Shown in pieces: positions 8,651 to 18,639 of a stretch of DNA of 31,377 nucleotides (positions within the stretch are counted from its first letter, which is position 1; each line of letters begins with the position of its first letter). Position numbers and translations under genes: made by a program. Origin of the DNA: an uncultured Acidobacteriota bacterium (lineage in GTDB: Bacteria > Acidobacteriota > Thermoanaerobaculia > Gp7-AA8); contig CAMPKJ010000026.1 in NCBI GenBank assembly GCA_946887105.1, forward strand, positions 1 through 31,377. Direction: 5' to 3'. The notes below the pieces were generated by a model. That model saw only the letters and a list, made by a program, of their open reading frames with translations. It searched no databases and was not told where the DNA came from.

Positions 8651-10090
8651 ATGCGCAAGGTCCTTGTGGTGGCACTTTTTTCGTTGGTCGCGTCGAGCGC
8701 ATTCGCCGGCACGATCACGTCGCTCAGCCCCAGTTCGGTCAAAGTCAACAGTGGTGAGCACTTTCTCACCATCTTCGGAACCGCTCCCGGAAACCGTCTG
8801 ATCTTCGACGGCCCGTCTGGACATTTCGAGCGCGACGTCACCGCGACGTTTTCCGATCGCGTGGTCGGATGGGTTCCGGAGGCGGTCGTTGCGAAGAGCG
8901 GCGTCTACACGGTCAAAGTCCGCAACTCCAGCGGTATCGAGACCAATACGCTGAACTTCACCGTGCAGGGATTCAAGTTCTTCCCGCTCGCGATCCTCGT
9001 GCCGGACGTTTTGTTCGTGCAGGCTAAGTCGCGCGACGGCGGATACGTGAAATTCGAAGTGTTCGTAGTCGGCGGCGAAGATCCGACCCCGTCGTGGCGC
9101 TGCGATCAGGAATCGGGCGCGTTCTTCAAGATGGGCAGCACCGTCGTGAACTGCGATGCGTGGGATGACTTCGGCGAGCGTTCCTCCGCGAAATTCACCA
9201 TTACCGTGGGCGATCGCGTCGGCCCGATCGTGAAAGTGCCGGACGACATCCGCGTTGAGGCGAAGTCGTTCGAAGGGCAGATCGTCGAGTTCGAGACCTT
9301 CGCGGATGACGAAATCTGGGGCCAGTCCGAAGTCACCTGCACGCCTGCGTCGGGCTCGATGTTCCGCATCGGCCAGACCGCGGTGCTCTGTACCGCCGTC
9401 GACCTCGATCTCAACATCGGCTCGGCCGCGTTCATCGTGGAAGTGATCGGCGACGGCGAGCCGCGTTCGCTGGAGCTGATTCTCCCGAATGCGATGCGGG
9501 TCGACGCGAAGGACCCGCGCGGCGCCGAGGTCTATTACGAGGTCAAGGTCGAAGGCACGAAGGATCCCGATCCGATCGTCAACTGCTCGCCGAAGAGCGG
9601 GTCGCTGTTCCCGCTCGGCTCCACCGCCGTCAACTGCGACGTGCTCGATCACGATGGTGCGTGGGCGCAGGGATCGTTCGAGGTCTCCGTCCTCGATCCG
9701 AGCGCGCCGTTCGTCGACTCCGTCAAGCCCTCACCGAGCTCGATCGTGAACGACGGCCGCATGTGGCCGGTCACGCTCGACATCGACGTGCGCGACGATC
9801 TCGATCTGGCCCCGGCGTGCAGCATCGTCGGCGTCACCTCCAACGAGAAGATCGACGCCGACGATGACGACAAGGAAGGGACCGCGGATTACGAGATCCT
9901 CGAGAAGGCGGAGAAGCCGACGGTGTTGCTGCGCGGCGAATACAGCCGTTCGCGCGTGTACAACGTCTGGGTCGGGTGCTCCGACTTCTTCGGCAACATG
10001 ACTCACGCGTACACGCAGGTGCTGGTCACGACCGGATTCGGGGGCACTCAGGACGCGCCGAAGCCGCGACGCCGCGCCGGCGGTAAGTGA
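8651..10090 (+). CDS. Secreted TIG-like/HYR-module protein, first of a tandem pair
   Basis: A 479-residue exported protein. The signal peptide is MRKVLVVALFSLVASSAFAG. Next comes an IPT/TIG-like Ig fold (about 20-110, opening with TITSLSPSSVKVNSGEHFLTIFG). Three HYR-type modules of about 80 residues follow, each with a core of the type V-DI-VEA and a paired-cysteine pattern (VTCTPASGSMF ... TAVLCTAVD). A final beta-rich domain (about 360-465) and a basic tail KPRRRAGGK close the protein. HYR modules are Ig-like and usually serve adhesion or spacing at the cell surface; no enzyme motif is visible. The start is set by TGGAGG at 8641. The gene is followed by a strong hairpin terminator and then by a paralogue with the same architecture, so the pair probably arose by duplication but is transcribed separately. 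Confidence 0.88.
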   Translation: MRKVLVVALFSLVASSAFAGTITSLSPSSVKVNSGEHFLTIFGTAPGNRLIFDGPSGHFERDVTATFSDRVVGWVPEAVVAKSGVYTVKVRNSSGIETNTLNFTVQGFKFFPLAILVPDVLFVQAKSRDGGYVKFEVFVVGGEDPTPSWRCDQESGAFFKMGSTVVNCDAWDDFGERSSAKFTITVGDRVGPIVKVPDDIRVEAKSFEGQIVEFETFADDEIWGQSEVTCTPASGSMFRIGQTAVLCTAVDLDLNIGSAAFIVEVIGDGEPRSLELILPNAMRVDAKDPRGAEVYYEVKVEGTKDPDPIVNCSPKSGSLFPLGSTAVNCDVLDHDGAWAQGSFEVSVLDPSAPFVDSVKPSPSSIVNDGRMWPVTLDIDVRDDLDLAPACSIVGVTSNEKIDADDDDKEGTADYEILEKAEKPTVLLRGEYSRSRVYNVWVGCSDFFGNMTHAYTQVLVTTGFGGTQDAPKPRRRAGGK

Positions 10091-10112
10091 GCTCAATTCT
10101 CACGAATTCATC

Positions 10113-10145
10113 AAATGGCCGGGCGCAAGCCCGGCCATTTTGTTT
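10113..10145 (+). terminator. Intrinsic terminator after first HYR gene
   Basis: A perfect 12-bp stem, AAATGGCCGGGC (10113-10124) and GCCCGGCCATTT (10129-10140), is closed by a GCAA tetraloop and followed by TGTTT. It lies 23 bases after the stop at 10090 and upstream of the next gene, separating two paralogous transcription units. Confidence 0.85.
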
Positions 10146-10203
10146 CTGGCGCCGAACGGGTGCGCCTTTTGCGTTCCGCTCCCCCCGAAACGGGAGACGT
10201 TCC

Positions 10204-12117
10204 ATGCGCAATGCGATCGCGGCCTCATTGTTGATGTTCGCCGTCCAACTCCACGCCGGCTCCATCACCTCCATCTCGCCCACCTCCTTCCAGGCCTTCA
10301 GCGGAAACCAGGTCATCACCGTTTTCGGCGATGGGCTCGGGGACGTGCTGCTCTATGACGGACCGACAGGTCCGCTGGAGACCGGCATCATTGCGCGCGA
10401 TGAGCGAAGCGTGACCGGCCAGGTGCCGGGACACGTGATCAACACTCCCGGGAGCTACACGATCGCGGTCGGCGGAGAGGACGGCGACACGGCGCCGGTC
10501 GCATTCGAGGTGATCGAACGGCATGCGCTGGTGCTGCTCGTTCCCGATCCCATCGTGGTTCAGGCCACCTCGCGCGAAGGCGCGATCGTCGAATACGAGG
10601 TCATCCCGTGGGGAGGCAGCGATCCGAATCCAACCGTGACCTGCGACAAGCCGTCGGGATCGCTGTTCCCGATCGGGCCATCGACGGTGCGCTGCGTCGC
10701 GCGAAACAGTTTCGGCGAGACCGCGAGCGGCGAGGTATCGATCTACGTGCAGGATGGCTCCGCGCCCGTGTTGACGCTGCCGGACGACATCGTCGTCGAA
10801 GCCGAGACCGAGGAAGGCACGGTGGTCACGTTCGAAGCGACCGCGCATGACGAGGTCGACGGCGATCTGCCGGTGACGTGCTCGCCCGCGTCCGGCTCGC
10901 GGTTCCCGATCGGCATCACCACCGTGCAGTGCAGCGCGACCGACTCGCATCTCAATCCGGCCGAGGGAACGTTCACGGTCGAAGTGACGGGCGAACAGCA
11001 GGGCATGCTGGTCATTCAGGTGCCGGAGTCGCTCACGCTGGAGGCGGAGGGCAGCGCCGGTACGCAGTTCTTCTTCGAGGTGACGGCGCACGGCAGCGAT
11101 GATCCGGAGCCGTCCATCTCGTGCGATCCAGCCTCGGGCACGACGTTCCCGATCGGCATCACCACGGTCATCTGCATCGCCACGGACCGCTTCGGCGGAT
11201 ATGCGGAAGGGCAGTTCTCGGTCACGGTGGTGGACTCGTTCGGTCCCGAGCTGCAGATCGGCGACATCGGAGTCGAAGCGACCAGCAGCGCGGGCGCGGA
11301 GGTGACGTTCGCAACCACTGCCATGGACCGCGTCGACGGCGAAGTCCCGCTCACGTGCACGCCGCAGTCGGGCTCGTTGTTCCCGTTCGGAGCGACGACG
11401 GTGCAGTGTTCCGCAACCGATTCGCGCGGGAACGAGTCCAACGGTTCTTTCATCGTGACGGTGGTCGACTTCACCGCGCCGGTGCTGCAGCTCAGCGACA
11501 TTTCGGCCGAGGCCACCGGTCCGGATGGCGCGGAAGTGACGTTCACTCCGGTGGCGATCGACGCCATCGACGGAAGCGTTCCGGTGACGTGCACTCCGCC
11601 TTCCGGCTCGTTGTTCGCGATCGGCGAAACGATCGTGCACTGCTCGGCCTCCGACACGCGCGGCAACACCGCGGAAGGATCGTTCACGGTCACGGTGAGC
11701 GGCGGTGACACGACCGCTCCGCACATCGCCAGCGTGAGCGCGTCGCCGGACGTGCTGGAGCCGGCGAATCACAAGCTCGTGCCGGTCACCATCACCGTCG
11801 ATGTCGTCGATACGGTCGATCCGATGCCGCGCTGCACGGTCGTCGACGTCACGGCAAACGAGCCGATCGTCGGCCCGGGCAGCGGCAACACGGATTTCGA
11901 TTGGCGGATCACCGGCGAGCTCCAGGTCGAGCTGCGCGCCGAGCGCAGCGGCCAGGGCACGAGCCGCATCTACACCGTGCACGTGGTCTGCGCCGACGCC
12001 TCCGGCAACGAATCCGGCGCGAGCGTGAACGTCACGGTTCCGAAGAATACGGATTCCGGCGAGCAGCAGGCCGCGGTGGAGAAACCGACCAGGAGGAGGT
12101 CAGTCGGCAAGCCGTAG
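10204..12117 (+). CDS. Secreted TIG-like/HYR-module protein, second of a tandem pair
   Basis: A 637-residue paralogue of the preceding gene product. The signal peptide is MRNAIAASLLMFAVQLHAG. A TIG-like domain (opening GSITSISPTSFQAFSGNQVITVFG) occupies about 19-105. Five HYR modules follow, each with the motifs LPDDIVVEA, VTCSPASGSxFPIG and TTVQCSATDS, so this copy has two more modules than its neighbour. A C-terminal beta-rich domain (about 500-605) and a basic tail EKPTRRRSVGKP end the protein. A surface-exposed adhesive or structural role is inferred. The ATG at 10204 follows GGGAGACG and gives a clean signal peptide; the open frame upstream (from 10087) runs through the terminator hairpin and is not expected to be translated. 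It converges with the transporter gene, with only 22 bp between the two stop codons. Confidence 0.88.
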   Translation: MRNAIAASLLMFAVQLHAGSITSISPTSFQAFSGNQVITVFGDGLGDVLLYDGPTGPLETGIIARDERSVTGQVPGHVINTPGSYTIAVGGEDGDTAPVAFEVIERHALVLLVPDPIVVQATSREGAIVEYEVIPWGGSDPNPTVTCDKPSGSLFPIGPSTVRCVARNSFGETASGEVSIYVQDGSAPVLTLPDDIVVEAETEEGTVVTFEATAHDEVDGDLPVTCSPASGSRFPIGITTVQCSATDSHLNPAEGTFTVEVTGEQQGMLVIQVPESLTLEAEGSAGTQFFFEVTAHGSDDPEPSISCDPASGTTFPIGITTVICIATDRFGGYAEGQFSVTVVDSFGPELQIGDIGVEATSSAGAEVTFATTAMDRVDGEVPLTCTPQSGSLFPFGATTVQCSATDSRGNESNGSFIVTVVDFTAPVLQLSDISAEATGPDGAEVTFTPVAIDAIDGSVPVTCTPPSGSLFAIGETIVHCSASDTRGNTAEGSFTVTVSGGDTTAPHIASVSASPDVLEPANHKLVPVTITVDVVDTVDPMPRCTVVDVTANEPIVGPGSGNTDFDWRITGELQVELRAERSGQGTSRIYTVHVVCADASGNESGASVNVTVPKNTDSGEQQAAVEKPTRRRSVGKP

Positions 12118-12139
12118 TGCGTGTGTCACGGATGGCGGC

Positions 12140-13591
12140 CTATCGCAAGGCGATCCCCGTGGCCCACGGCACGACCAGGAACATCAACAGCGTGATCACG
12201 ATGGCCGCGGCGATGTCGAGCATCAGTCCGCTGCGCGCCATCGCCTTCACGCGGACCAATCCCGTCGCGTAGACGATCGTGTTCGGCGCCGTCGCCACGG
12301 GCAGCATGAATCCGGACGACGCCGCGAGCACGGCCGGGATCATCAGGAAGTAGGGATGCACGCCGATCGCCGTCGCCATCGCCGCGGCGATCGGCATCAT
12401 CGCGGTGGCGGTGGCCACGTTGGACGCGACTTCCGACAACAGGGTCACCACGACGCACAGCACCACGATCATCAGGATCGGATGCCAGCCGCCGACGAAC
12501 GACAGGCGCGCGCCGGCCCACTTCGAGACTCCGCTGGTCTCGAGCGCATCCGCCAGCGCGAAGCCGGCGCCGAACAGGATCAGCACGTCCCACGGAATCC
12601 GTTTGAACTCTTCCCACTCCAGCAGCCGCGTACCGTTGCCCGCGGGGAGGACGAACGCGAGCAGCGCCATGAGGATCGCCACCGTGGCGTCGTTGATCAG
12701 CTTCGCGGCCGGAAAGAGATTCGCCCAGCCGGGGACGACGAACGCGCCGAGGTTGATGTCGGCGCGGAAGATCCAGAGCAGGGCGGTGGCGACGCAGAGT
12801 GCGAGCGTCGTTTTCTCCGCGCGCGACATCGCGCCGGGGCGCGCCAGGCCGAGTGAGTCGAGTGGCAGGGCTGCACCTTTCGGCACGCGCGCCGTGACGA
12901 TCACGACCAGCCAGCACACCGGCACGAGCACGATCAGATAGGCACCGCCGAACAGGAGCCACTCCGCGAACGTGATGGTCTGCGCGTTCGGGAACAGCTC
13001 GCGCGCGGCGCCGAGGAAGATCAGGTTCGTGGGCGTTCCGATCGGCGTGCCGATGCCTCCGAGGGAAGCCGCGTACGCGACGCCCAGCAGCGTCGCCTCG
13101 GCGGTTCGCGCTTCTCGTCCCAGCCCGCCGACGATGGCCACCGCGATCGGCGTCATCATCAACGTCGTGGCGGTGTTCGACATCCACATCGAGAGGAACG
13201 CAGTCACCAGAATGACGGCGAAGACGATCCGGCGTGGCTCGGTACCGACCCGGCTCAACGCGAAGAACGCCAGCCGCCGGTGCAATCCCCAGCGTTCGAA
13301 CGTCGCCGCGACGAGAAAGCCGCCCATGAACAGGAACACCGCCGAATTCGCATAGGGCGCCGCGGTTTTCTCCGCGCTGCTGATCCCCGCCAGCGGAAAC
13401 GCGATCAGCGGAATGAGCGCGGTCATCCCCATCGGCACCGCCTCGGTCAGCCATAGCAGCGCCATCAGCAGGCCGATGGCCGCGGTGAAGCGAACCGCCC
13501 CCGTAAAGTCACCATCCAGCGGGATCAGCAGTACGAACCCGGCAACGAATGCGCAGAGAGCGACCTTGGAAAGAGAGATGGCGGAGGACAA
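12140..13591 (-). CDS. DASS/SLC13-family sodium:anion (dicarboxylate or sulfate) symporter
   Basis: A 483-residue polytopic inner-membrane transporter. The two SNT-type substrate and sodium-binding motifs of the divalent anion:Na+ symporter family are visible: MWMSNTATTLMMTPIA in the first half and EVASNVATATAMMPIA in the second, consistent with the inverted-repeat fold. The family conserves an early LTEAVPMGMTALIPL helix, also present. Substrates in the family include succinate, fumarate, malate, citrate and sulfate; the sequence alone does not decide. The start codon is TTG at 13591. No ATG or GTG lies near it in frame, and a -10-like TACCAT on the same strand (13607-13602) sits 10 bases ahead. 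It is divergent from glycogen phosphorylase and convergent with the HYR gene. Confidence 0.92.
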   Translation of the reverse strand: MSSAISLSKVALCAFVAGFVLLIPLDGDFTGAVRFTAAIGLLMALLWLTEAVPMGMTALIPLIAFPLAGISSAEKTAAPYANSAVFLFMGGFLVAATFERWGLHRRLAFFALSRVGTEPRRIVFAVILVTAFLSMWMSNTATTLMMTPIAVAIVGGLGREARTAEATLLGVAYAASLGGIGTPIGTPTNLIFLGAARELFPNAQTITFAEWLLFGGAYLIVLVPVCWLVVIVTARVPKGAALPLDSLGLARPGAMSRAEKTTLALCVATALLWIFRADINLGAFVVPGWANLFPAAKLINDATVAILMALLAFVLPAGNGTRLLEWEEFKRIPWDVLILFGAGFALADALETSGVSKWAGARLSFVGGWHPILMIVVLCVVVTLLSEVASNVATATAMMPIAAAMATAIGVHPYFLMIPAVLAASSGFMLPVATAPNTIVYATGLVRVKAMARSGLMLDIAAAIVITLLMFLVVPWATGIALR

Positions 13592-13644
13592 GTAGGGCGA
13601 GATGGTAGCAGGCTGGAGTGACGCGCCGTAACCGGTACCATAGA
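13592..13644. promoter_or_regulatory. Divergent promoter region, transporter and glgP
   Basis: A 53-bp gap. On the minus strand TACCAT at 13607-13602 precedes the TTG start of the transporter by 10 bases. On the plus strand TACCAT at 13636-13641 is almost on top of the ATG at 13645, too close for certainty. No Shine-Dalgarno sequence is visible for either gene. Confidence 0.35.
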
Positions 13645-16131
<2,487 letters not shown>

Positions 16132-16141
16132 GCGCCCTCCC

Positions 16142-16188
16142 GTGGTAGCACCACTACCTTGACCTCCCCCCTCTACCGGACGTAGTCT
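16142..16188 (+). promoter_or_regulatory. Candidate promoter and palindromic operator before tetR-type gene
   Basis: TTGACC at 16159-16164 and TAGTCT at 16183-16188, 18 bp apart, form a plausible sigma-70-type promoter. The -10 ends 7 bases before the GTG start at 16196, implying a leaderless mRNA. Directly upstream is a small palindromic patch (GTGGT-AGC-ACCAC at 16142-16154, overlapping GGTAG and CTACC arms to 16158) that abuts the -35 and could be the TetR operator. Confidence 0.45.
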
Positions 16189-16195
16189 GCCGCGC

Positions 16196-16819
16196 GTGAG
16201 TATCAACGACGCCGACAACACCCAAACCTCCCGCATGCGCCTCCTGAACGCGGGAAAAACGCTTTTCGCGAAGAACGGGTACGAGCAGACCTCCACCGCC
16301 GCCATCGCGCGCGAATCGGGGAGCTCGGAATCGCAGCTGATCCGCTATTTCGGCGGCAAGGCGGGTCTGCTGGAGGCGATCTTCAACGAGTCGTGGTCCG
16401 GACTCAATGACTACGTCCAGCAGCACATCAGCGAAGCGGCGCACGGCCGCGACGCGATCATCCGCATCCTGCTGCTGATGATCCAGGCCTTCAGCCGCGA
16501 TCACGACATCGCATTTCTCTTTCTCTTCGAGGGGCGCCGGATGCGCGGCGGATCGCACGAGGTGCTGCTCTCGAAGGGCTTCGTGCAGTTCTCGCAGGTG
16601 ATCAACATGCTCATCGAGCGGGGCCGCGACGATGGGTCGTTCCGCACCGACGTGCACCCGCAGGTCCTCGGCTCGGCGATGCTCGGCGTCGCCGAAGGGA
16701 TGCTGCGCGACCGCGTCCTCGCCGAGCGCAATCACGAGCCGGTGCCGTTCACCGACGACGAGATCATCCGCACGTTCACCGCCATGGTGAACGGCCTCGC
16801 GCCCCAGCCCGGGACTTGA
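16196..16819 (+). CDS. TetR/AcrR-family transcriptional regulator
   Basis: A 207-residue DNA-binding repressor type. The N-terminal HTH covers about residues 12-60, with the classical AGKTLFAKNGYEQTSTAAIARESG segment split over helices 1-3 and the YFGGKAGLLEAIF helix 4 boundary. The C-terminal ligand and dimerisation domain is divergent, as usual, so the ligand cannot be told. The start is GTG at 16196, just downstream of a promoter candidate. It probably regulates itself and perhaps the two genes downstream, the first of which begins 35 bp after its stop. Transport genes, a common TetR target, are not next to it. Confidence 0.9.
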   Translation: MSINDADNTQTSRMRLLNAGKTLFAKNGYEQTSTAAIARESGSSESQLIRYFGGKAGLLEAIFNESWSGLNDYVQQHISEAAHGRDAIIRILLLMIQAFSRDHDIAFLFLFEGRRMRGGSHEVLLSKGFVQFSQVINMLIERGRDDGSFRTDVHPQVLGSAMLGVAEGMLRDRVLAERNHEPVPFTDDEIIRTFTAMVNGLAPQPGT

Positions 16820-16828
16820 TCGCCGTGC

Positions 16829-16834
16829 CATAAT
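16829..16834 (+). promoter_or_regulatory. -10-like CATAAT before caspase-like gene
   Basis: CATAAT lies 20 bases before ATG 16855 in the 35-bp gap after the TetR gene. A matching -35 is not evident, so read-through from tetR is equally possible. Confidence 0.3.
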
Positions 16835-16854
16835 CGTGACCGGTCCAATCGGTC

Positions 16855-17415
16855 ATGTCCCGGCGGCTCGCATTCGTCGCGGTCCTGTTGTTCGCGTCGA
16901 TCGCCCATGCGCGCGATCGCGCGGTACTGGTTTATCCGCGCGAACGAAGCATCTTCCGGCGGGTCTTCTACACCACGCACCAGAGCGCGATGCGGAACCT
17001 GCTGAGCGCGCGCTACGACCTCGACGTGCACGTGCAGGTCGCGACCGACGACGAGATCTTCTCCATCGACGTCCATGGCGCGAAGCTGCTGGTGCTCTCC
17101 GGCCACGGCGATTCGTTCGCGATGCACTTCGCCGGAAAGAAGAGCCGCACGCTCGACGCCTCCGACCGCGATCGCCTGGCCACGTTCTTCGACCGCCTCG
17201 ATCCCGAGGCCACCATCGTCCTGCAGAGCTGCCACACCGGCCGCGGCTTCGCGCACCTCGTCAAGGCCGCCGCCGGACCGAGCCGGCAGGTGATCGCCGC
17301 CCGCGGCGAAGTGCCATGGAACGGGATGCAGATCACGTCCGTCCTGCCGTTCGACGCCACCATCCGCTGCCGTGACGGCTCGAAGAGGTGGGACTGCACG
17401 GTACGCTTGCAGTGA
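16855..17415 (+). CDS. Very small secreted caspase-like (clan CD fold) protein
   Basis: A 186-residue protein with signal peptide MSRRLAFVAVLLFASIAHA. The mature part holds the two catalytic signatures of clan CD cysteine peptidases: a hydrophobic strand followed by His-Gly (AKLLVLSGHGDS, His84) and, about 40 residues later, a hydrophobic strand followed by Cys (ATIVLQSCHTGRG, Cys126). In peptidase C14 proteins these read YSGHG and DxCHSG. The usual acidic residue before the catalytic Cys is a Gln/Ser here, so specificity and even activity are open. The whole domain is shorter than most caspase-like proteins and has no accessory module. Its stop overlaps the ATG of the M20 peptidase gene (TGATG), so the two are translationally coupled. 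A role in peptide or envelope processing with the M20 enzyme is inference. A non-peptidase relative of this fold is the main alternative. Confidence 0.7.
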   Translation: MSRRLAFVAVLLFASIAHARDRAVLVYPRERSIFRRVFYTTHQSAMRNLLSARYDLDVHVQVATDDEIFSIDVHGAKLLVLSGHGDSFAMHFAGKKSRTLDASDRDRLATFFDRLDPEATIVLQSCHTGRGFAHLVKAAAGPSRQVIAARGEVPWNGMQITSVLPFDATIRCRDGSKRWDCTVRLQ

Positions 17416-18539
17416 TGCCTGCCCGCGCCCGCATGGATGCGACGCTCTCCCTGCTGTGCGACCTGATCGCCATCGACTCGGTCAATCCAGGTCTCGTTCC
17501 CGGCGCGGCCGGCGAGCGGGACATCAGCGAGGCGATCGCGATCGAGCTTCGCCGCATCGGCGCGGATGTCGAGATGACCGAGATCGCGCCGGGCCGCTGG
17601 AACGTGGTCGGTGTGATCGCGGGACGCGCGAAAGGGCGCACGCTGATGCTCTGCGGCCACAGCGACACGGTCGGCGTGGAAGGGATGGACGCGCCGTTTG
17701 CGCCCGTCGTGAAGGACGGCCGCATCTACGGCCGCGGCGCGCAGGACATGAAGGGCGGCTGCGCGTCGATTCTCGGCGCCGCACGCGCGATCGCGGAGCA
17801 GGGCGGCCTCGAACGCGGCTCGCTCATCCTCGCTTTCGTCGCCGACGAGGAGTACATGAGCATCGGCGCCGAGGCGGTGGCGAAGGTGTGGAACGCCGAC
17901 GGAGCGATCGTCTGCGAGCCGACGGACCTCACGATCGCGGTCGGGCACAAAGGCTTTCAATGGGTCGAGATCACCACGCACGGCCGGGCCGCGCACGGCA
18001 GCCGTCCCGAGGAGGGGAAGGATGCCATCGTGGCCATGGCGCCCATTCTCGATGGACTGCGCGCACTCGAACAGCGCTTCATCGCCGCGCCGCCGCACCC
18101 GCTCCTCGGCCGTCCCTCGGTGCACGCGTCGCTCATCAGCGGCGGCCGCGAGCTGAGCACCTATCCCGATCGCTGCACGCTGCAGATCGAGCGCCGCACC
18201 GTCGACGGCGAGGCGGACGACATCGCGCTGCGCGAAGTGCAGACCTTCGCCGGCGATGCCGAAGCGCGCCATCTCTTCACGCGCGCGCCTTACCTCACGC
18301 CGCGCGACAGCGATCTCCCCGAACTGCTCGACGCGGCCATGGGAAGTGGCGCCAGACGCGGCGCCATGACCTACTGGACCGACGCCGCCATCCTCGGCCA
18401 CGCCGGCATTCCCACCGTGATTTTCGGCCCCGGCGGCGAAGGGCTGCACGGCCTCAGCGAGTACGTGCGCGCGGAGGAAGTCGTGGCGTGCCGGGATGCG
18501 CTGGTGCGGGTGGTGCGGGCGTTGGGGGGACGGGAGTAG
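17415..18539 (+). CDS. M20-family zinc metallopeptidase/deacylase (ArgE/DapE/CPG2 type)
   Basis: A 374-residue amidohydrolase that removes an acyl group or C-terminal residue from N-acyl amino acids or small peptides using two metal ions. Metal and catalytic residues are visible: His82 in CGHSDTV, Asp111 in GRGAQDMKGG, the Glu pair 145-146 in VADEEYMS, Glu168 in VCEPTD, and the C-terminal His in GEGLHG. The internal dimerisation insert (GHKGFQWVEITTHGRAAHGSRP onward) is present. ATG 17415 overlaps the stop of the caspase-like gene as TGATG; an in-frame ATG at 17388 would overlap further and is less likely. The stop codon lies within a dispersed-type inverted repeat, see 18537. The exact substrate (acetylornithine, succinyl-DAP, dipeptide or other) cannot be settled; no arginine or lysine genes are nearby. 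Confidence 0.9.
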   Translation: MPARARMDATLSLLCDLIAIDSVNPGLVPGAAGERDISEAIAIELRRIGADVEMTEIAPGRWNVVGVIAGRAKGRTLMLCGHSDTVGVEGMDAPFAPVVKDGRIYGRGAQDMKGGCASILGAARAIAEQGGLERGSLILAFVADEEYMSIGAEAVAKVWNADGAIVCEPTDLTIAVGHKGFQWVEITTHGRAAHGSRPEEGKDAIVAMAPILDGLRALEQRFIAAPPHPLLGRPSVHASLISGGRELSTYPDRCTLQIERRTVDGEADDIALREVQTFAGDAEARHLFTRAPYLTPRDSDLPELLDAAMGSGARRGAMTYWTDAAILGHAGIPTVIFGPGGEGLHGLSEYVRAEEVVACRDALVRVVRALGGRE

Positions 18540-18614
18540 TCGCAAAGTCGCAAAGTCTCATAGTCGCAAAGAGGTTGCGGGCCACACTCTTTGCGACTTT
18601 GCGACTTTGCGACT
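18537..18614. repeat. Inverted array of GTCGCAAA units around a 13-base loop
   Basis: The left part holds three TCGCAAAG units with TAGTCGCAAAG at 18537 and again at 18561. The right part (18587-18614) is CTCTTTGCGAC followed by two TTTGCGAC units. The arms pair perfectly over 18562-18573 and 18587-18598 and further if an 8-base bulge in the left arm is allowed. The M20 stop codon TAG (18537-18539) is the first three bases of the left unit. The element ends 25 bases before the next start. Confidence 0.85.
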
Positions 18615-18639
18615 TCCTGCGCGATATCCTTCCCCTCCA

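Noticed and set aside
18537..18614. Possible CRISPR array from the GTCGCAAA units
   Set aside because: The units are 8 bases, contiguous, arranged in opposite orientations and without spacers.
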